A stretch of DNA of 64,000 nt, taken from Cycas panzhihuaensis (lineage: Eukaryota; Cycadophyta). Where the stretch lies: assembly GCA_023213395.1 (NCBI GenBank), contig CM041465.1:14694001-14758000 (forward strand), written 5' to 3'. Shown piece by piece: positions 46,993 through 59,239 of the stretch. The notes beneath the pieces were generated by a model. The model searched no databases, was not told the origin of the DNA, and saw only the letters and a list, made by a program, of their open reading frames with translations. Every line of letters starts with the position of its first letter. The stretch's first letter is position 1. The position numbers were made by a program, and so were the translations under genes.

Positions 46993-47307
46993 CTAACTAC
47001 ATGTTGGAATCTAACTTTTTTATAATATTGCTAGGAGGCATAGATGTTGCCTTCAAGATTTAATGGCTCTAAAAACTATGAACCTAGAATATACATCACC
47101 TTAAAAAAATTATGCAGCTCACACGAGATAGATCTAAGCATGCTCTACAAGTGATAAGGGCACTAACAACCTACAATTTATCACCAATGAAACAACACAT
47201 TGGATTTATGCTACATGCTTACAAGAATCCACACTAATAAGAATGGAAGCAAGCAAATAGACAAACCAAAAAAGCTTTGAGGGTAAAGCTTTTAAGGAAA
47301 GAGGGTA
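46993..47307 (+). pseudogene. GyB remnant after Gy1, with PPT
   Basis: Homologous to GyA 18700-19003, no readable pol; PPT AAGGAAAGAGGGTA at 47294-47307. Confidence 0.75.
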
Positions 47308-47935
47308 TGTCATGATCCTTATTAGAACATATTTTGGCCATAATATTAGGTATTGTGTATGATCTATAAATAGGGCAAGAGGGCAAATATATAGTTTTGA
47401 TTATTACTTGCATATTTTCGTAGAAAGGCTTTGTCCTTTACTGTGCTATCGAAAATAAGGTCTCCATTCTTTTACACTGAGAGATAAGGTCACCACCAAT
47501 CGTCTCTAATTCATTATTTATTATTATTTTTCTTAGTTCCCATTGCTTGTTATTTTTGTAATGTCTTGAAACATTACATAAACCTATAGCAACACTATAG
47601 CAATTAGTCAACTTGTAAGTGTTAAGTTTTAGTGCAACACTTAAAATGCTCAATATTAATAGTTGACCAATATACAAGTAATACCCCATGTAATGATTAG
47701 GTATCAAATATTAATTGAATATACCTAAATACACTTGTGTAGGAGAAAGGGTTATGATGGTCTAAAGTTAGGAGGATTGATAAATTATAAATGAATAGAC
47801 AAGGGCTAGAGTTTTGCTAACCATTGGGGAAAATAATGTGATGAGTAATCTTTTGCATATGGCTTTGTCAACATAACTAGCAATAGAAGATGAGTCAATG
47901 AAGGATAAGCATAAAATTAATCATATGGGAAAAAT
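47308..47935 (+). repeat. GyB 3' LTR
   Basis: Starts TGTCATGATCC and aligns with the GyA LTR including the site where LARD1 sits. The right end is approximate (near CATATGGGA). Confidence 0.8.
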
Positions 47936-50300
47936 AAAATTTGAATTATTACAATGGTCGAATTCAAAGGACCCATTGTATTGATGTGGTATTTGTTGAC
48001 CTTGAAGTGGTGGACTTGGATGAATGCTTTATCAAGAATATTTTATGAATAGAAAAACAATAAATCGTGCATTACTTAAAAGTAAACAAGCACAACATTT
48101 TCAATCTCCGTCTAAACATTTAGGTGTTTTTGTTTATGGAAGTATTGGTAATTCACTCAAAAGGGTTTGTTCAAAATGTGTCTACCTAACTAGTGACAAG
48201 CAAACCTAAGACTCTAATCTAACATCCTTACTAGTGGTTGGGATCAAATGCACTACAAATGTATTATTATCTAATTTGCAAAACATTATTTCTACAAAGT
48301 TTTTCCTTTTTTTGATGGTTAGCATACAACTTTCTTTATCTTAAACACTTGCTAAACCTTATATTAATAACCAAGTTGTTTTTTACTACATAATTCATAG
48401 TTTTTCAATATGAAAAAGTCCACAGTTGTGGTTACAACAATCTTTGCAACGTGATGGAGAGAAATGATTACATATTTCTTTGATGAGACAACTAAAATCT
48501 TAAAACCTTCTCTCTTTTTATTACTTTCATTTCCAATATGGCCACAAAAAGGCCATATTCCTTTCTAAGCATTTATCCTACTAGTGGGTGTCATAATGAT
48601 AGCCAATAGTTGCTAGGACTCAACACTATGAAGCTTCATCAAGACATAATTAAAATATGGGTCAATTGTGACCATAGGAAGGTCATGTTAGTATGCATTT
48701 ACTTTAAAAAATTAGCATCTTAATACTTATCAAACTCTCACATTACACAATTTCCAAAAGACATAACTTTTATATTGTCACAAGCAAGGCACACACTAAA
48801 AAAACAAATGAATGCTTGTATGAGTTTTTAAGCAGTTCAACGTACCCTTATAAAGGTTATGTCCTTTAGAAAGAACAAAATTAAACCATTCTTTAGGCAC
48901 TAGAATTAATTAAAAAATTAATAACCAAATAAATAAATAATAAAAGAAAACGCCTCCTACACCATACCATTAATTCATATACTTCACTTCGTTGGCAATT
49001 AAGCCATTGAACCCAAAATACATGGCTTCATGCATTTCAACATACATATATTGCGTGATTGAACAGCATACAAGGTGCGTCTCGTACGATAAATTTATAA
49101 GAGAGTACGTTTTCGAAGCTGGCATGCGAATACATTTCTATCACGTTGGAAGAACTTTGCATGATGGTTTCGCACTTGATGCTTATCGGTGACAATTCAC
49201 GGAGATATTCGTAGGTCTACACAACCATCGTACATAAAAATTGGAACAACGAACAACTTCCGTGGGCTTTATGCGCAATGAACGGGATTGTTGGTAACAT
49301 AGCATTTCAGCCAGAATCTCGATGATTACCTTCAGACCTGGCAGTCTTCAATGTAACAGCAAAAGTAATGCATACTAAGTCCGCGCATTTGGATTCCTTA
49401 ATCATTCAAAGTCTGGCATCTCTCAAGAGGGAGCCGAGGCATTCACTTCCTGAGTCCAAGGATCAGTTGTACATTTCCATCACAGATGCCAGTTGTTCCG
49501 TTCATGTCATAGGGAAAAGATAAAGAGCATAACGTGGAGTCCCATTCAAATTTGGGAGCTTTAGTTTTATTAGAAGTTCTATGGGAGTTAAAAAGTATAT
49601 TAGTAATAGCAGGTGTTCAAGAAGATCGTAGGAGGACCTTATTTAACGTTGTTGGCATCTGTTGGCCCTGCTGATGTAGCTTTTCGGTCTCTATCCATAA
49701 AAACCAAGTCTCCAAAATATATAAATAAAAAGCAATGGTAAGCTTGAATATTGCTTTGTAAAACACTAGCAACAAAACAAGACAGTTCTGTGATAAGCGT
49801 GCATGAATAAAAGCAAATGCAATCATTAACAGCGTAAAGAAAAGTAGAACGTGAACAAAAGCAAATTATTTGTTAAAGAGCTAGTTTAGAAGACTGAATG
49901 ACCAAGAGAAGTAGAACATGAACAAAAGCAAGTTATTTGTTAAAAACCAACTTAAGAATACTTATAAGATTGAATGACCAAGACACTGTGGCCTCAGCAA
50001 TCATTTGGACTGCAAAGATTGCCAATAATATCATATATGAACCCTAGTAGTCTCCATGGCCTATGAATCTATTTATCACTTCAAATATCTATAGCTTTTC
50101 AAAAGAATGCCTCTGCTTGCTTTTTGAAGGATTTATTTACCAGCGATGAAGATTTCAAACACATAATACTACTAAGAAATTATCATTTCAAGCCTGTCAT
50201 ACTTGAAAATTTCTCAATATCAAAGTCTGCAATCACAACCTAATTTATTTATGATGGCTAAAATTCCTACAGAATTAACAATTTGACATCAATAACCTTC
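47936..50300. other. Unassigned interval
   Basis: Mostly AT-rich with no coding or element signature I can support. The part 49,000-49,560 has more balanced composition and more varied sequence than its surroundings, and could be an old gene or element fragment. No frame in it is recognised. Confidence 0.4.
49842..49985. repeat. 67-bp two-copy tandem repeat
   Basis: AAGTAGAAC[G/A]TGAACAAAAG starts at 49842 and 49909; both copies end near GAATGACCAAGA. Confidence 0.8.
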
Positions 50301-52514
50301 GAAGTTGTGAAGAAATATAAAATATAAATGATGCATTTCTAAACAACTAAGATCTTGATCATACATATGGAAGCACACATGAAAGAGCACAAGTACACAG
50401 TACATAGGTTTAACATGGGAAAACTCTTTCAAAAAGAAATCCACAAAAGAAAAATGGTCAACTACATTTTTTTCAATCTTCATCGATACATCCTTCTTGA
50501 TATAGTTGACCCATATTACAAATGCCACCTAGAGGTTTATGTAACACCTCAAATAATGCATTAACCAATGGTTGCAACTCTTAGTAGTCGTGCCCTTTGG
50601 CTTAACATTAATTAATTACTCCTTATCATTTACTATGAATGGTTAACTTAAATTGCCACTCCAACATCCCCCCTTAATGCAAAAGTAGGGATTCAGTCTA
50701 CAATTTAAAATATCCAATGAAGGTTGAAATTGTCCTTGTTACTTTGTTTGCATCTAACACATCCCCCTTCAAAGACAATTTCGCTAAATTTCCAAACTGA
50801 CATGAATCTAACATTGATGTATCCAACTTAGATTGTGAATGAATGCTATCTAATCTAGAGTCAATAACTATTCCACCAACTTGTAGCTATAAATTTCACC
50901 TATTCAAGTCTCCTTTAGATCATTCCTATCAACAGTTAATATGCCCAATTCTAGAAGGCACCCTAAATCCACTTCTTTTACAACTTCTCTCCATATCACA
51001 CCTCTGCAAAAAGCTCTACACTTGCAGATGGGCTTAATGTTTTCTCTTAAAATTATGCAAAGGCTGCCCAACAATGGTTTCTTTTGCACACCACACAATC
51101 GAGATCTTAAATAGCTTCACGATGGCTTGAGACATGAGTTTTGACTACATTTTAAACGTTTGCACCCCTTCAAACACTCTAGGACAGTACTCCAATGCTT
51201 GAAATGCAACTTTTATGCTTCATATATGGCCTCCACATTTCATATGTGTGTTCTTTGTGCTCCATACATAACTTCACACTCTCCAAATGCATAACACTGC
51301 CCCTCGTATGCCTCATAATCTTTTAAAAGGATTTTTTACGTTAATTCACTTGCCCACACGCTTTTAGGCAAATAACAAGCATAACATTACCACTTGATCT
51401 AATACACGTGCATTCCATCACACCACCCATAGTAGCTCACAAATGCCCATAACATGCTCCACCACAATATGTGTTCACGTTCTAAACAAACTCTAAAATT
51501 AACTCTCATTGAGCAGGATCATAATATGACATCTCCATGTTAAAATAAGGCTTCAACACAACTAATCTACACACGTTCTTGCCATTAAATTTTTACGATA
51601 TCATAGTGTTTTCCATATAACTTTGTATAATGAACACCACCTCTAAACGAGCAACAAACGAGCTCTAAATTGGCTTTGCATGGCTTTCAACATACTTAAA
51701 ATCATCTCCACTTCTCAATACTTCAAATCCACGCTTCCAATCAGTGATTAAATTGCTCATCAATCAAAAATTTTTACTTCAAAATGTAAAAGCTTTCTCC
51801 AAAGAGACGAGAGCACAACTTTTAAGGTATACGTGATTTAAAAAACAGGTGAAGATGAACGATTCATAATTGTGATCATAACCCAAAGTTTATAAGTTTA
51901 CATAAGAATATAACCTTGATCATAAATCATTGCATCCCCAACAAATCATGGCACACCATGTTAGCATTCCCACTAGCATAAATAAATCAACAACTTTCAA
52001 ACAAGAGAATCGGCTCCAAAACAAGCATCTAAACGTCCATATATAGCAGAATGCATTACCACACCACAAACACAAGCTGAAAAACTCCTCAAATGGATCT
52101 AATCACGCCTATGGAAGGTGTCAATAGCATCTTTGTTGTCCAAGCACAAGATCTAATACCCAACGTGCTCAAATGACCTTTAAATGGAACCCAACACTCT
52201 CAAAATGAACCCAACACAGCCCACCACTATCAGATCACTTTCAAATGCAGCTCAGTAGACAATTAGAATGCCCAACTAGCCCTAAAAGCCCAACATGCTT
52301 CAAATAGTGACCAACATCGATTTATGACCATAAATAGAGATAGAATGTTATTGACAAGTGAATCTCACCTCTTCAATCACCATTGCACAACCGTGACACT
52401 CTTTTAGTTGTTGGAAAAGATTAAAATTGCCACAAACAGAGCTCTCACTAGTATCATCACAACCTTCAATTTTATCACCACCTAACCGTAGCCTCAATTA
52501 TGTACATTTGTTCA

Positions 52515-52526
52515 ACTTGGATACCA
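52515..52526 (-). promoter_or_regulatory. LARD2 primer-binding site, variant
   Basis: The minus strand reads TGGTATCCAAGT: matches the initiator tRNA-Met PBS for the first seven bases only. Confidence 0.6.
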
Positions 52527-52737
52527 TGTGAATAAACATAATATATAAATCATATATTTTTGAACAACTAAAATCTTGATCATACATATATAAGCACACA
52601 TGAAAGAACACAGGTATACAACACATAGGTTTAACGTGGAAAAATCATTTTAAAGAAAACTCTACACAAGAAAAATGGTCTACTACATTTCTTTCAATCT
52701 TGATTGATACATCTTTCATGATACGGTTGACCCATAT

Positions 52738-53105
52738 TGTTGGAATAATGTACATTCCCATTACATGTCCATTTAAGTTCATTTCATTTCATTAGAATAA
52801 TTGCTCACATAGAATATTCTTGATGAGAATATTCTAGTGAGAGAAGATTCTTAGTCAAAGTTTCTAGAAGTCAAAGATGCTCAAACTATTAATGAGATAG
52901 TTTGAGGACACCAAAAATCATGGGAGTTGTTGAACCACCTTCTATGTTTAGACTTAGTGTAAAGTTATAAATATGTATTTGTACCTTGCATATTTTCTTA
53001 ATGAGATTTGAAGAGTTGTGAGTCATTTGTTGTATTGTCATCTCTTGTGCACTTTTCACATGTGCTTTATGACATGTCTCCTCCTCATATCCACTCATTC
53101 TTACA
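52738..53105 (+). repeat. LARD3 5' LTR
   Basis: 368 bp; TATA-like TATAAATA at 52966-52973. Confidence 0.95.
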
Positions 53106-53399
53106 TAGTATCTGAGCAAATAGGCTTTGACACTTGTGAGATATCTAAGTGCTAGATTCTGTCCATGTGTGTCTCTGATTTCTGCCATGTGTGCTAGGTT
53201 CTGTTTTAAGAAGAGTATGCCCTCCTCTTGCATCTGTAAATGAGTGAATATTATGTAATTGCTCACTGTCATCTATGACTGACTCTGGATAGATGTCTGA
53301 AATTGCATTTTATTGTGCATGCATAAGAATATAAGGAGAAAGGGTATAACAAGTGGAGACACCATCTGCAGTCACGAAGACACGTGTTAAAAGGAGCTA

Positions 53400-53930
53400 C
53401 CCTCCTTTATGAGGTACATAGACGGGTTGTTCGCTCCAATTAACAAGGATGTGCTCCCTATGCTATGTCTGCCATTCGCTTGAGGGTTGTCACTTAGCTG
53501 TTGTTCCGACGTTAGACGCCTCTATACTTGACCACTGCTGTCATTATTCCTTTGAAACCCTCTGTTGTGCTGTCGCCACTTGTAGGCATCCAGAGTGTCG
53601 TCCACCATCTCCTGTTTATTGCTTGAGAAAACACCTGTCGGGAGCTGCCATTATGCTGCCAGCCATCAACTCGAGCCGCTAGTTGCCGCCACTGTTGCCT
53701 GCTACTCGAGATGTCGTCATCTGCCTGTCCACGGAGGTACTCCGTCGCCGCCACCATCAAAGCCCTGACAGTCACCAAACGGAAAGTCGTTGCCCCTTCG
53801 TCAGCTCGAATTGCCACGGATAGCCACCGACTAACCACCACCAGTCGCCCGCCAGAAAGCTGAAGCCGCCACAGATTCGCCGAACGAGAGGACGACGAAA
53901 TCGACGGCCAACAAAAAAAATCAATTTACA
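53400..53930. other. GC-rich block inside LARD3
   Basis: Sharply GC-richer than everything around it, with many CG dinucleotides (CGTCGCC, CCGCCGCCACC-like). Frames on both strands are open (53449-53682 plus, 53512-53841 minus), but neither has a known motif. It could be a captured fragment of a host gene or a family-specific leader. Confidence 0.5.
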
Positions 53931-55545
53931 TAATTTTTTAATGTTTATAACTTTATGTTATAAACATGAGTATATTCTTTTGAATATGCTTTTTAATATT
54001 AACCCTTTTTTATATTTTATCATTTTAATATTTTATTGAGGTGATATTCTATTCTCTTTTAGTATAATATTTCAAAAGAAATCTCTTTGAATGATATTAT
54101 TTTATCATTGGGGTTATATATTAAGAGAATTTAATCTCTTTATTAATTCTCTTTAAACATTTTGGTGGCATAAAAGAGCCTTTTTGGCAACATTTAAAGG
54201 GTACTTTAAGAGGGTCTTTTATCATAAGCTTTGTCCTCTTTTATAAGTACACTTTGAGTTCTATTTTAAAAGAGATGTTATTGGTGAAATAAAGATGCTT
54301 TAAGAGGATTAATAATCTGGCACATCCTCTTCCTTTTAAAGGCATCTTTTGGTGACATAAAATAGCACCTTTGGTGAAACATAAAATGATATAATACCTT
54401 ATGAAGACTATAAGCTTTCAAGCTTTATTTTGTCCTCTTTTAAGGATATTTTTGGGCTTCAATTAAGGAGTACTTCAAGGTCTTTTCTCTTGTACTTAAT
54501 CCTCCTTAGAATATATACTTTGACTCTATTTTAAGAAGATTCTTCAATGTACTTTAAAAATAGTTTTAAAGGGGAGCTTTAATGTACTTTGTCCTCTTTT
54601 TAAAAGCACTTTAAGAGGATCTTTTAATGTACTTCATCCTCGTTTAATGATGTATTTAAAAGGTGTTTTAAACCTTTATTTGTACTCTCATTAAGTGTAA
54701 TTCACCTTGCGGTCACTGAGTGATGTAGCACTCATATTTGCGGTGATTTAAAACACTATTTCTCCTTAATTTCTTAATTATAAACTTCATAAAATGTCTG
54801 TAAATTACTAGCTAAAATTTGCTAGATTCACTAAGGCAAAATGTAAGTTCTATGTAATGTAACAGTTTCCAATCTTACAAAGACCTATGAGAGTTGTTGA
54901 AGGAGAAGACAGGAAGCCTAATCATATCCAATTAAAGGCAACATGGTGCGGCACAATATATCACAACATGGTGTCATACGACATGACTTGGCAGAATTGG
55001 AAATTGGAACACTAGCACTCATCAATTTGCTAGTGGTTGATGAGAAGATTGCTCATCTTTATTTGCTTGCATATAATGCAAAATGACTCTTAATGATTTA
55101 TTAGAGTCTTGATACTTGCTTACTCTTGAAAAATGTCTAGTCTCTATGTGCAGAAATTAAAGGAGACGACTGACTTATGTTGTTGAATTATAGAGTATAT
55201 AACTCTTATCAACCTGCATGAGACTTATCATGCCTTTGTAGACTACCTTAACCTCTTTCATTTCTGAGTTTGATAGCTTACTATTGCAGCTTATTTTGTT
55301 ATGGTGATGATAATAGCAGTGTTGTGGTGTTAATGAAAACACCTAACAGTTCTATTAAGCAATAGTGTCTTGGAAAATGACAATAGTGCATAAAATCAAG
55401 CACAATATTGTGTGCCAAGATTATGACATTTGTAAAAGTAGGACAATGAGTGTGATGTTCATGCATTGATAATCACAACTAGCATGTACTGCATGAGGAT
55501 GATGAAATCCTCTTTGGAAGCTTTGTAAAGGTAACTGCAAAGGCT

Positions 55546-55710
55546 GAATCAATGACAGGATGTGGATGACACCTAGTTCTGGTTGATCCAAATCAACGAT
55601 AGGATGTGCATTGACCACTTGGTTCTGGTTGATCTCTTGTAGCAGTTAAAGGCCAAATCAACGACAGGATGTGCATAGCACCTAATTCTGGTTGATCTTT
55701 TGATGTGGAT
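55546..55710 (+). repeat. Imperfect triple repeat inside LARD3
   Basis: AATCAA[C/T]GA[C/T]AGGATGTG followed by TTCTGGTTGATC occurs three times, at about 55550, 55590 and 55658. Confidence 0.8.
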
Positions 55711-56037
55711 AGCTTATTCCACCAAGACAGTATGCAAAGCAGCAGTCACAGCATTCAGAAAGCCATTTTTGGGCTTAATTGACTTCTTTTGACTTGTTCA
55801 GTTGTTCTACTACAACAAAATGCCTTCCAACTATCGAAGAATTGGGATTCCATGACAGAGTCAAGCTTGTGAAAGATCACCATCATTCTATTCGACAGCA
55901 TATGGAGCATGATATAATTGAATTAATGTATTATCCCTCAAGTTGTATTCTCACTTAGACTTCCAGTTGTGAGAAATTTTGAGAGACTTAGGACACTAAT
56001 GTTTATGTAAGGAAATGAACTTAACATTATAGGAGGG

Positions 56038-56405
56038 TGTTGGAATAATGTACATTCCCATTATATGTCCATTTAAGTTCATTTCATTTCATTAGAATAA
56101 TTGCTCACATAGAATATTCTTGATAAGAATATTCTAGTGAGAGAAGATTCTTAGTCAAAGTTTCTAGAAGTCAAAGATGCTCAAACTTTTAATGAGGTAG
56201 TTTGAGCACACCAAAAATCATGGGAGTTGTTGAACCACCTCCTATGTTTAAACTTAGTGTAAAGTTATAAATATGTATTTGTACCTTGCATATTTTCTTA
56301 ATGAGATTTGGAGAGTTGTGAGTCATTTGTCGTATTGTCATCTCTTATGCACTTTTCACATGTGCTTTATGACATGTCTCCTCCTCATATCCACTCATTC
56401 CTACA
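56038..56405 (+). repeat. LARD3 3' LTR
   Basis: 368 bp, followed by the duplication catat. Confidence 0.95.
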
Positions 56406-56949
56406 CATATTACAAATGCCACTTAGGGATTTATATAGCACCCCAAATAGTGCATTGACCAATGGTTGTAACTCTTAATATTCATGCCATTTAAATCAAC
56501 ATTAATTAATAACCACTTAGCATTAACTATGAGTAGTTAACCTAAACTGTCACTCAAACAAAAGTAGCTTTTTCATAGCGTATTAATGCTGTGCAAATTT
56601 TAACCACATTAGAGACATAGCTCAATTACATCCTCCTCTAGAAGTTATACTTTTAACAAAAACATAATTCAACTCCATCCTCCTCTAGAAGTTTTATGTG
56701 TAACTATGTATATGATCATTGAATACAAATATAATGAAGGAACAAACAAGGACATTTGGCTACACAAGTGTAACTCCATTCCTCTTTCCAAATGCTGACA
56801 AACTCTTTTCATGCATGTTCACACCCCATGTATACAGTTGACAAGTGTATACTATAATTCATAATCCTTTGCCCCTGTGTGCTTTATTTTGACCACCCAA
56901 TGCTTTGAATTGAACAGTTTACTGCCAACTGTAGAAATTAAGAAATCAC

Positions 56950-57313
56950 TGATAGTAAAAGCAATATAATATGATTCCTGTCCATAATACCACTACGGCC
57001 TGCCAAAATTCCAATGCATGAATTTGTAAAATGATCTTCCAAATAAACACCAGTACAAATCAGCTACATTTGTAATCAGTCCTCCCATTTGTCCTGCTTT
57101 TCAGACCCTTACCAGAACTGAAAACATACAAAATTAACCTTCCAGATAATAGCAAATCAATGAAAAAAAGTGCATTGCAAAGGCATGTGATGGTGTACAC
57201 CTTTGAATTGGGGCAGACGAATAGCTTAGAGATTAATCAGAAAACAGTTATTCTCCTTCTTTCCAACTAGGAATGTTAGCTGTTGCTTCATTAACCATTT
57301 TCACCAAAGTCAC
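56950..57313 (-). CDS. Probable terminal exon and 3' UTR of a host gene
   Basis: On the minus strand, a TTTGCAG acceptor with a CTGAT branch-like element about 10 bases upstream is followed at 57313 by 66 bases coding VTLVKMVNEATANIPSWKEGE and a stop (TAA at 57250-57248). The downstream 300 bases look like an ordinary 3' UTR, with no retrotransposon match. The short peptide does not identify a family. Upstream exons would lie to the right, possibly beyond the window, with the retrotransposons at 59-64 kb inside a long intron. Chance occurrence cannot be excluded. Confidence 0.45.
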
Positions 57314-59100
57314 CTGCAAACATCAGCTAAATCATTGAATCCAATCATGTATAAACCAACTTCAACAAATAATGTATTAATTTCTATAATGAGAGGATAT
57401 CACAACTAATGCAAACCATAAACCACAAGATATTACAGCCCAGGATAGCATGGCACATTCTCCAAGAAGAAAGCTAAGGAAAACACTGGAAATAACAGAC
57501 AATAATCAAGCCCCAGCTATAGCAGAACTCCAGAAATTCACAAAAATTTTACGGGCTCATAAAAATGGTTTTGGAAGCCCTCAGGAAGAAGAAAAAGAGT
57601 GAAAAGGTCGGCAATTCAGCCCAAGGAAAATTTATAGGCACATTAAGGGCCAACCTTGTCCAGGAATCTATCAAGCTATAAATCGGCTGGAAGGGAGCTC
57701 ATTTGCATCATGCCTGGAGGAGTCTGATCTTGAAGACTTTTGGCCCATTTTCTACAATAGAACCTTTTTCGGCCATCATCAATTCTGAACAAATGGAATA
57801 CTAGTCTTTTGCTGTAAGGCCTACTGCTGCTTTCTGACCCCATGAACTGATATTTTCAATGTTACTGGGGTTTTCCAGCATTTCTGGCCTCTTTTACTGT
57901 TATACAGACCTGACCATACCACTTTTTGTTGCCTGTGCAGCTACATGGTCCAATAAAATTCCTCCATTATGGCCCACTATAGCACTCACGCTGCTGCCCA
58001 CTTCTGATTCATACAATTTTCTTGACCATACAGCCATATGGCTATGCCTTTTTCAGTTCAGCCTGCTGATTGTACAGATGTACAGAAACCCTTCGGAGAG
58101 TTCAGCCTGTCATTCTCTGCCTGTAAATGGCTCAGCATGTTGGTTTTTGACCTGCAGAAGACCGGAGACCTTATCTACCTTGAGAGGGAAAATTTTTTAC
58201 CGGTTTCATCCACTATAGGTGATCTCCTGAATTCAAACTCTATTTTCTGTTATATCACTTGTGTTATTTCATTTCTGCCATGTCAGGGCATTCTTTTAAG
58301 GTAAACAACAGGATTGTCCTATTTTATTTATTTGATACAACAGTTAGATAAGGAGGGCTTTTTAATGCTTGCATGCATAGGGAAGTTGTTTTCATCCATG
58401 TACACAGTCAATGTAATGACTAAAGGCTGAATGCATGCATGCTTGAAAAAACCTGTTTCTTGTCCATTGTTTATGAATGGGATGAGCACCTTAATCACAA
58501 AGTGGCTTGGACAGACTTAGATACAATCCCAGCACTAAGCCTGGGAAAACCCATGGTGTTAATGCATAGTAAGACCAAACAATCCTTTGTGTGTGAGGCA
58601 CTGTTCATAATAACAAAAATCCCTCAGAAGTGAGGGGTGCTACCCTCGCAGTGGCAGCTGGAAGAGTGGCTTGCATCAGAAAAAATTTTGGGTGACTTGA
58701 CGTTCTTATGCATGGTACTGTCGGTACTACATAATTGGCAATGATGATGAAATCAGGATGAAGTCAGTCCAGAGATACCAGCATATCTGGTTAAAAGACA
58801 CTACAGGGCCATCATATGCATAAGCCTGGTTGTAGGTGCTGCCCTGATGATATACTTCCTAAAGTACAGGAGCCTGCTAATCGTAGAGTAGGAGTTACTT
58901 TTCACTGATATTAAGTTGTGATGCAGATTCTACAAAACTGATATCAAGTTGTAATACAGATTCTACAAATGAGCTAGTTGGCAAGACTGTTAACAGTGGT
59001 CTCAGAACTAAGTCTCAATCTTGCAAAATGCTACACTCTGACCGGACACAAAAAATAAACATTATTTTAAAGCAACAGACTGAAGAAATGTAAACCCAAC
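57314..59100. other. Unassigned interval, possibly intron
   Basis: Balanced composition, with open plus-strand frames at 57859-58218 and 58439-58633 that match nothing I know. No terminal repeats, PBS or pol motifs. If the exon to the left is real, this would be its intron. Confidence 0.35.
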
Positions 59101-59239
59101 AAAAGAAGGTAGAAAAAAGAGGGAAAAGCTGCAAGCCTGTCATTGAAGACACACAAGCAAATCAAACAGGGCCTCAGACAACCAAAGAAACTGTGGGGTG
59201 GGGGAGGGGGTGGTCAGGGGGCAATGGGAAAGGTTGCAA

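Larger units (their letters stand above)
23767..47935 (+). mobile_element. GyB: outer pol-less Ty3/gypsy derivative hosting Gy1
   Basis: Gag-protease relic 23767-24408, interruption by Gy1 (24409-46992), tail 46993-47293, PPT and 3' LTR 47308-47935. Directly left of 23767 is the end of the GyA LTR, so GyA most likely inserted into GyB gag. The 5' LTR and gag N-terminus would then be beyond the left edge of the window. This nesting of GyA in GyB is inferred; an unequal-recombination tandem is the alternative. Confidence 0.65.
52738..56405 (+). mobile_element. LARD3: youngest non-autonomous LTR element in the window
   Basis: Both LTRs are 368 bp (52738-53105 and 56038-56405), TGTTGG...CTTACA/CCTACA, with 11 differences by eye (about 3%). 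A perfect 5-bp duplication catat lies at 52733-52737 and 56406-56410. The variant PBS TAGTATCTGAGC is at 53106-53117 and the PPT ATAGGAGGG at 56029-56037. The 2.9-kb interior has no gag or pol motif. It consists of a GC-rich block (53,400-53,930), a strongly AT-rich block with recurring CTTTAAGAGGATCTTTTAATG words (53,940-54,700) and a triple repeat near 55.6 kb. Confidence 0.94.
50306..56560 (-). mobile_element. LARD2: non-autonomous LTR element, interrupted by LARD3
   Basis: Left LTR 50306-50666 (361 bp). The right LTR is split into 52527-52737 and 56411-56560 (also 361 bp joined). The flanks gaagt (50301-50305) and aaagt (56561-56565) form a 5-bp duplication with one change. The PBS-like complement ACTTGGATACCA (52515-52526) and a PPT complement (TCCCCCCTTAAT at 50667-50678) give minus orientation. 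The 1.85-kb interior has no recognised gene. Divergence between LTRs is high, so it is an old insertion. Confidence 0.88.

Noticed and set aside
57859-58218. 119-codon plus-strand ORF as a host gene
   Set aside because: Composition (Phe, Leu, Cys-rich) and lack of any recognisable motif or splice context suggest translated non-coding DNA.
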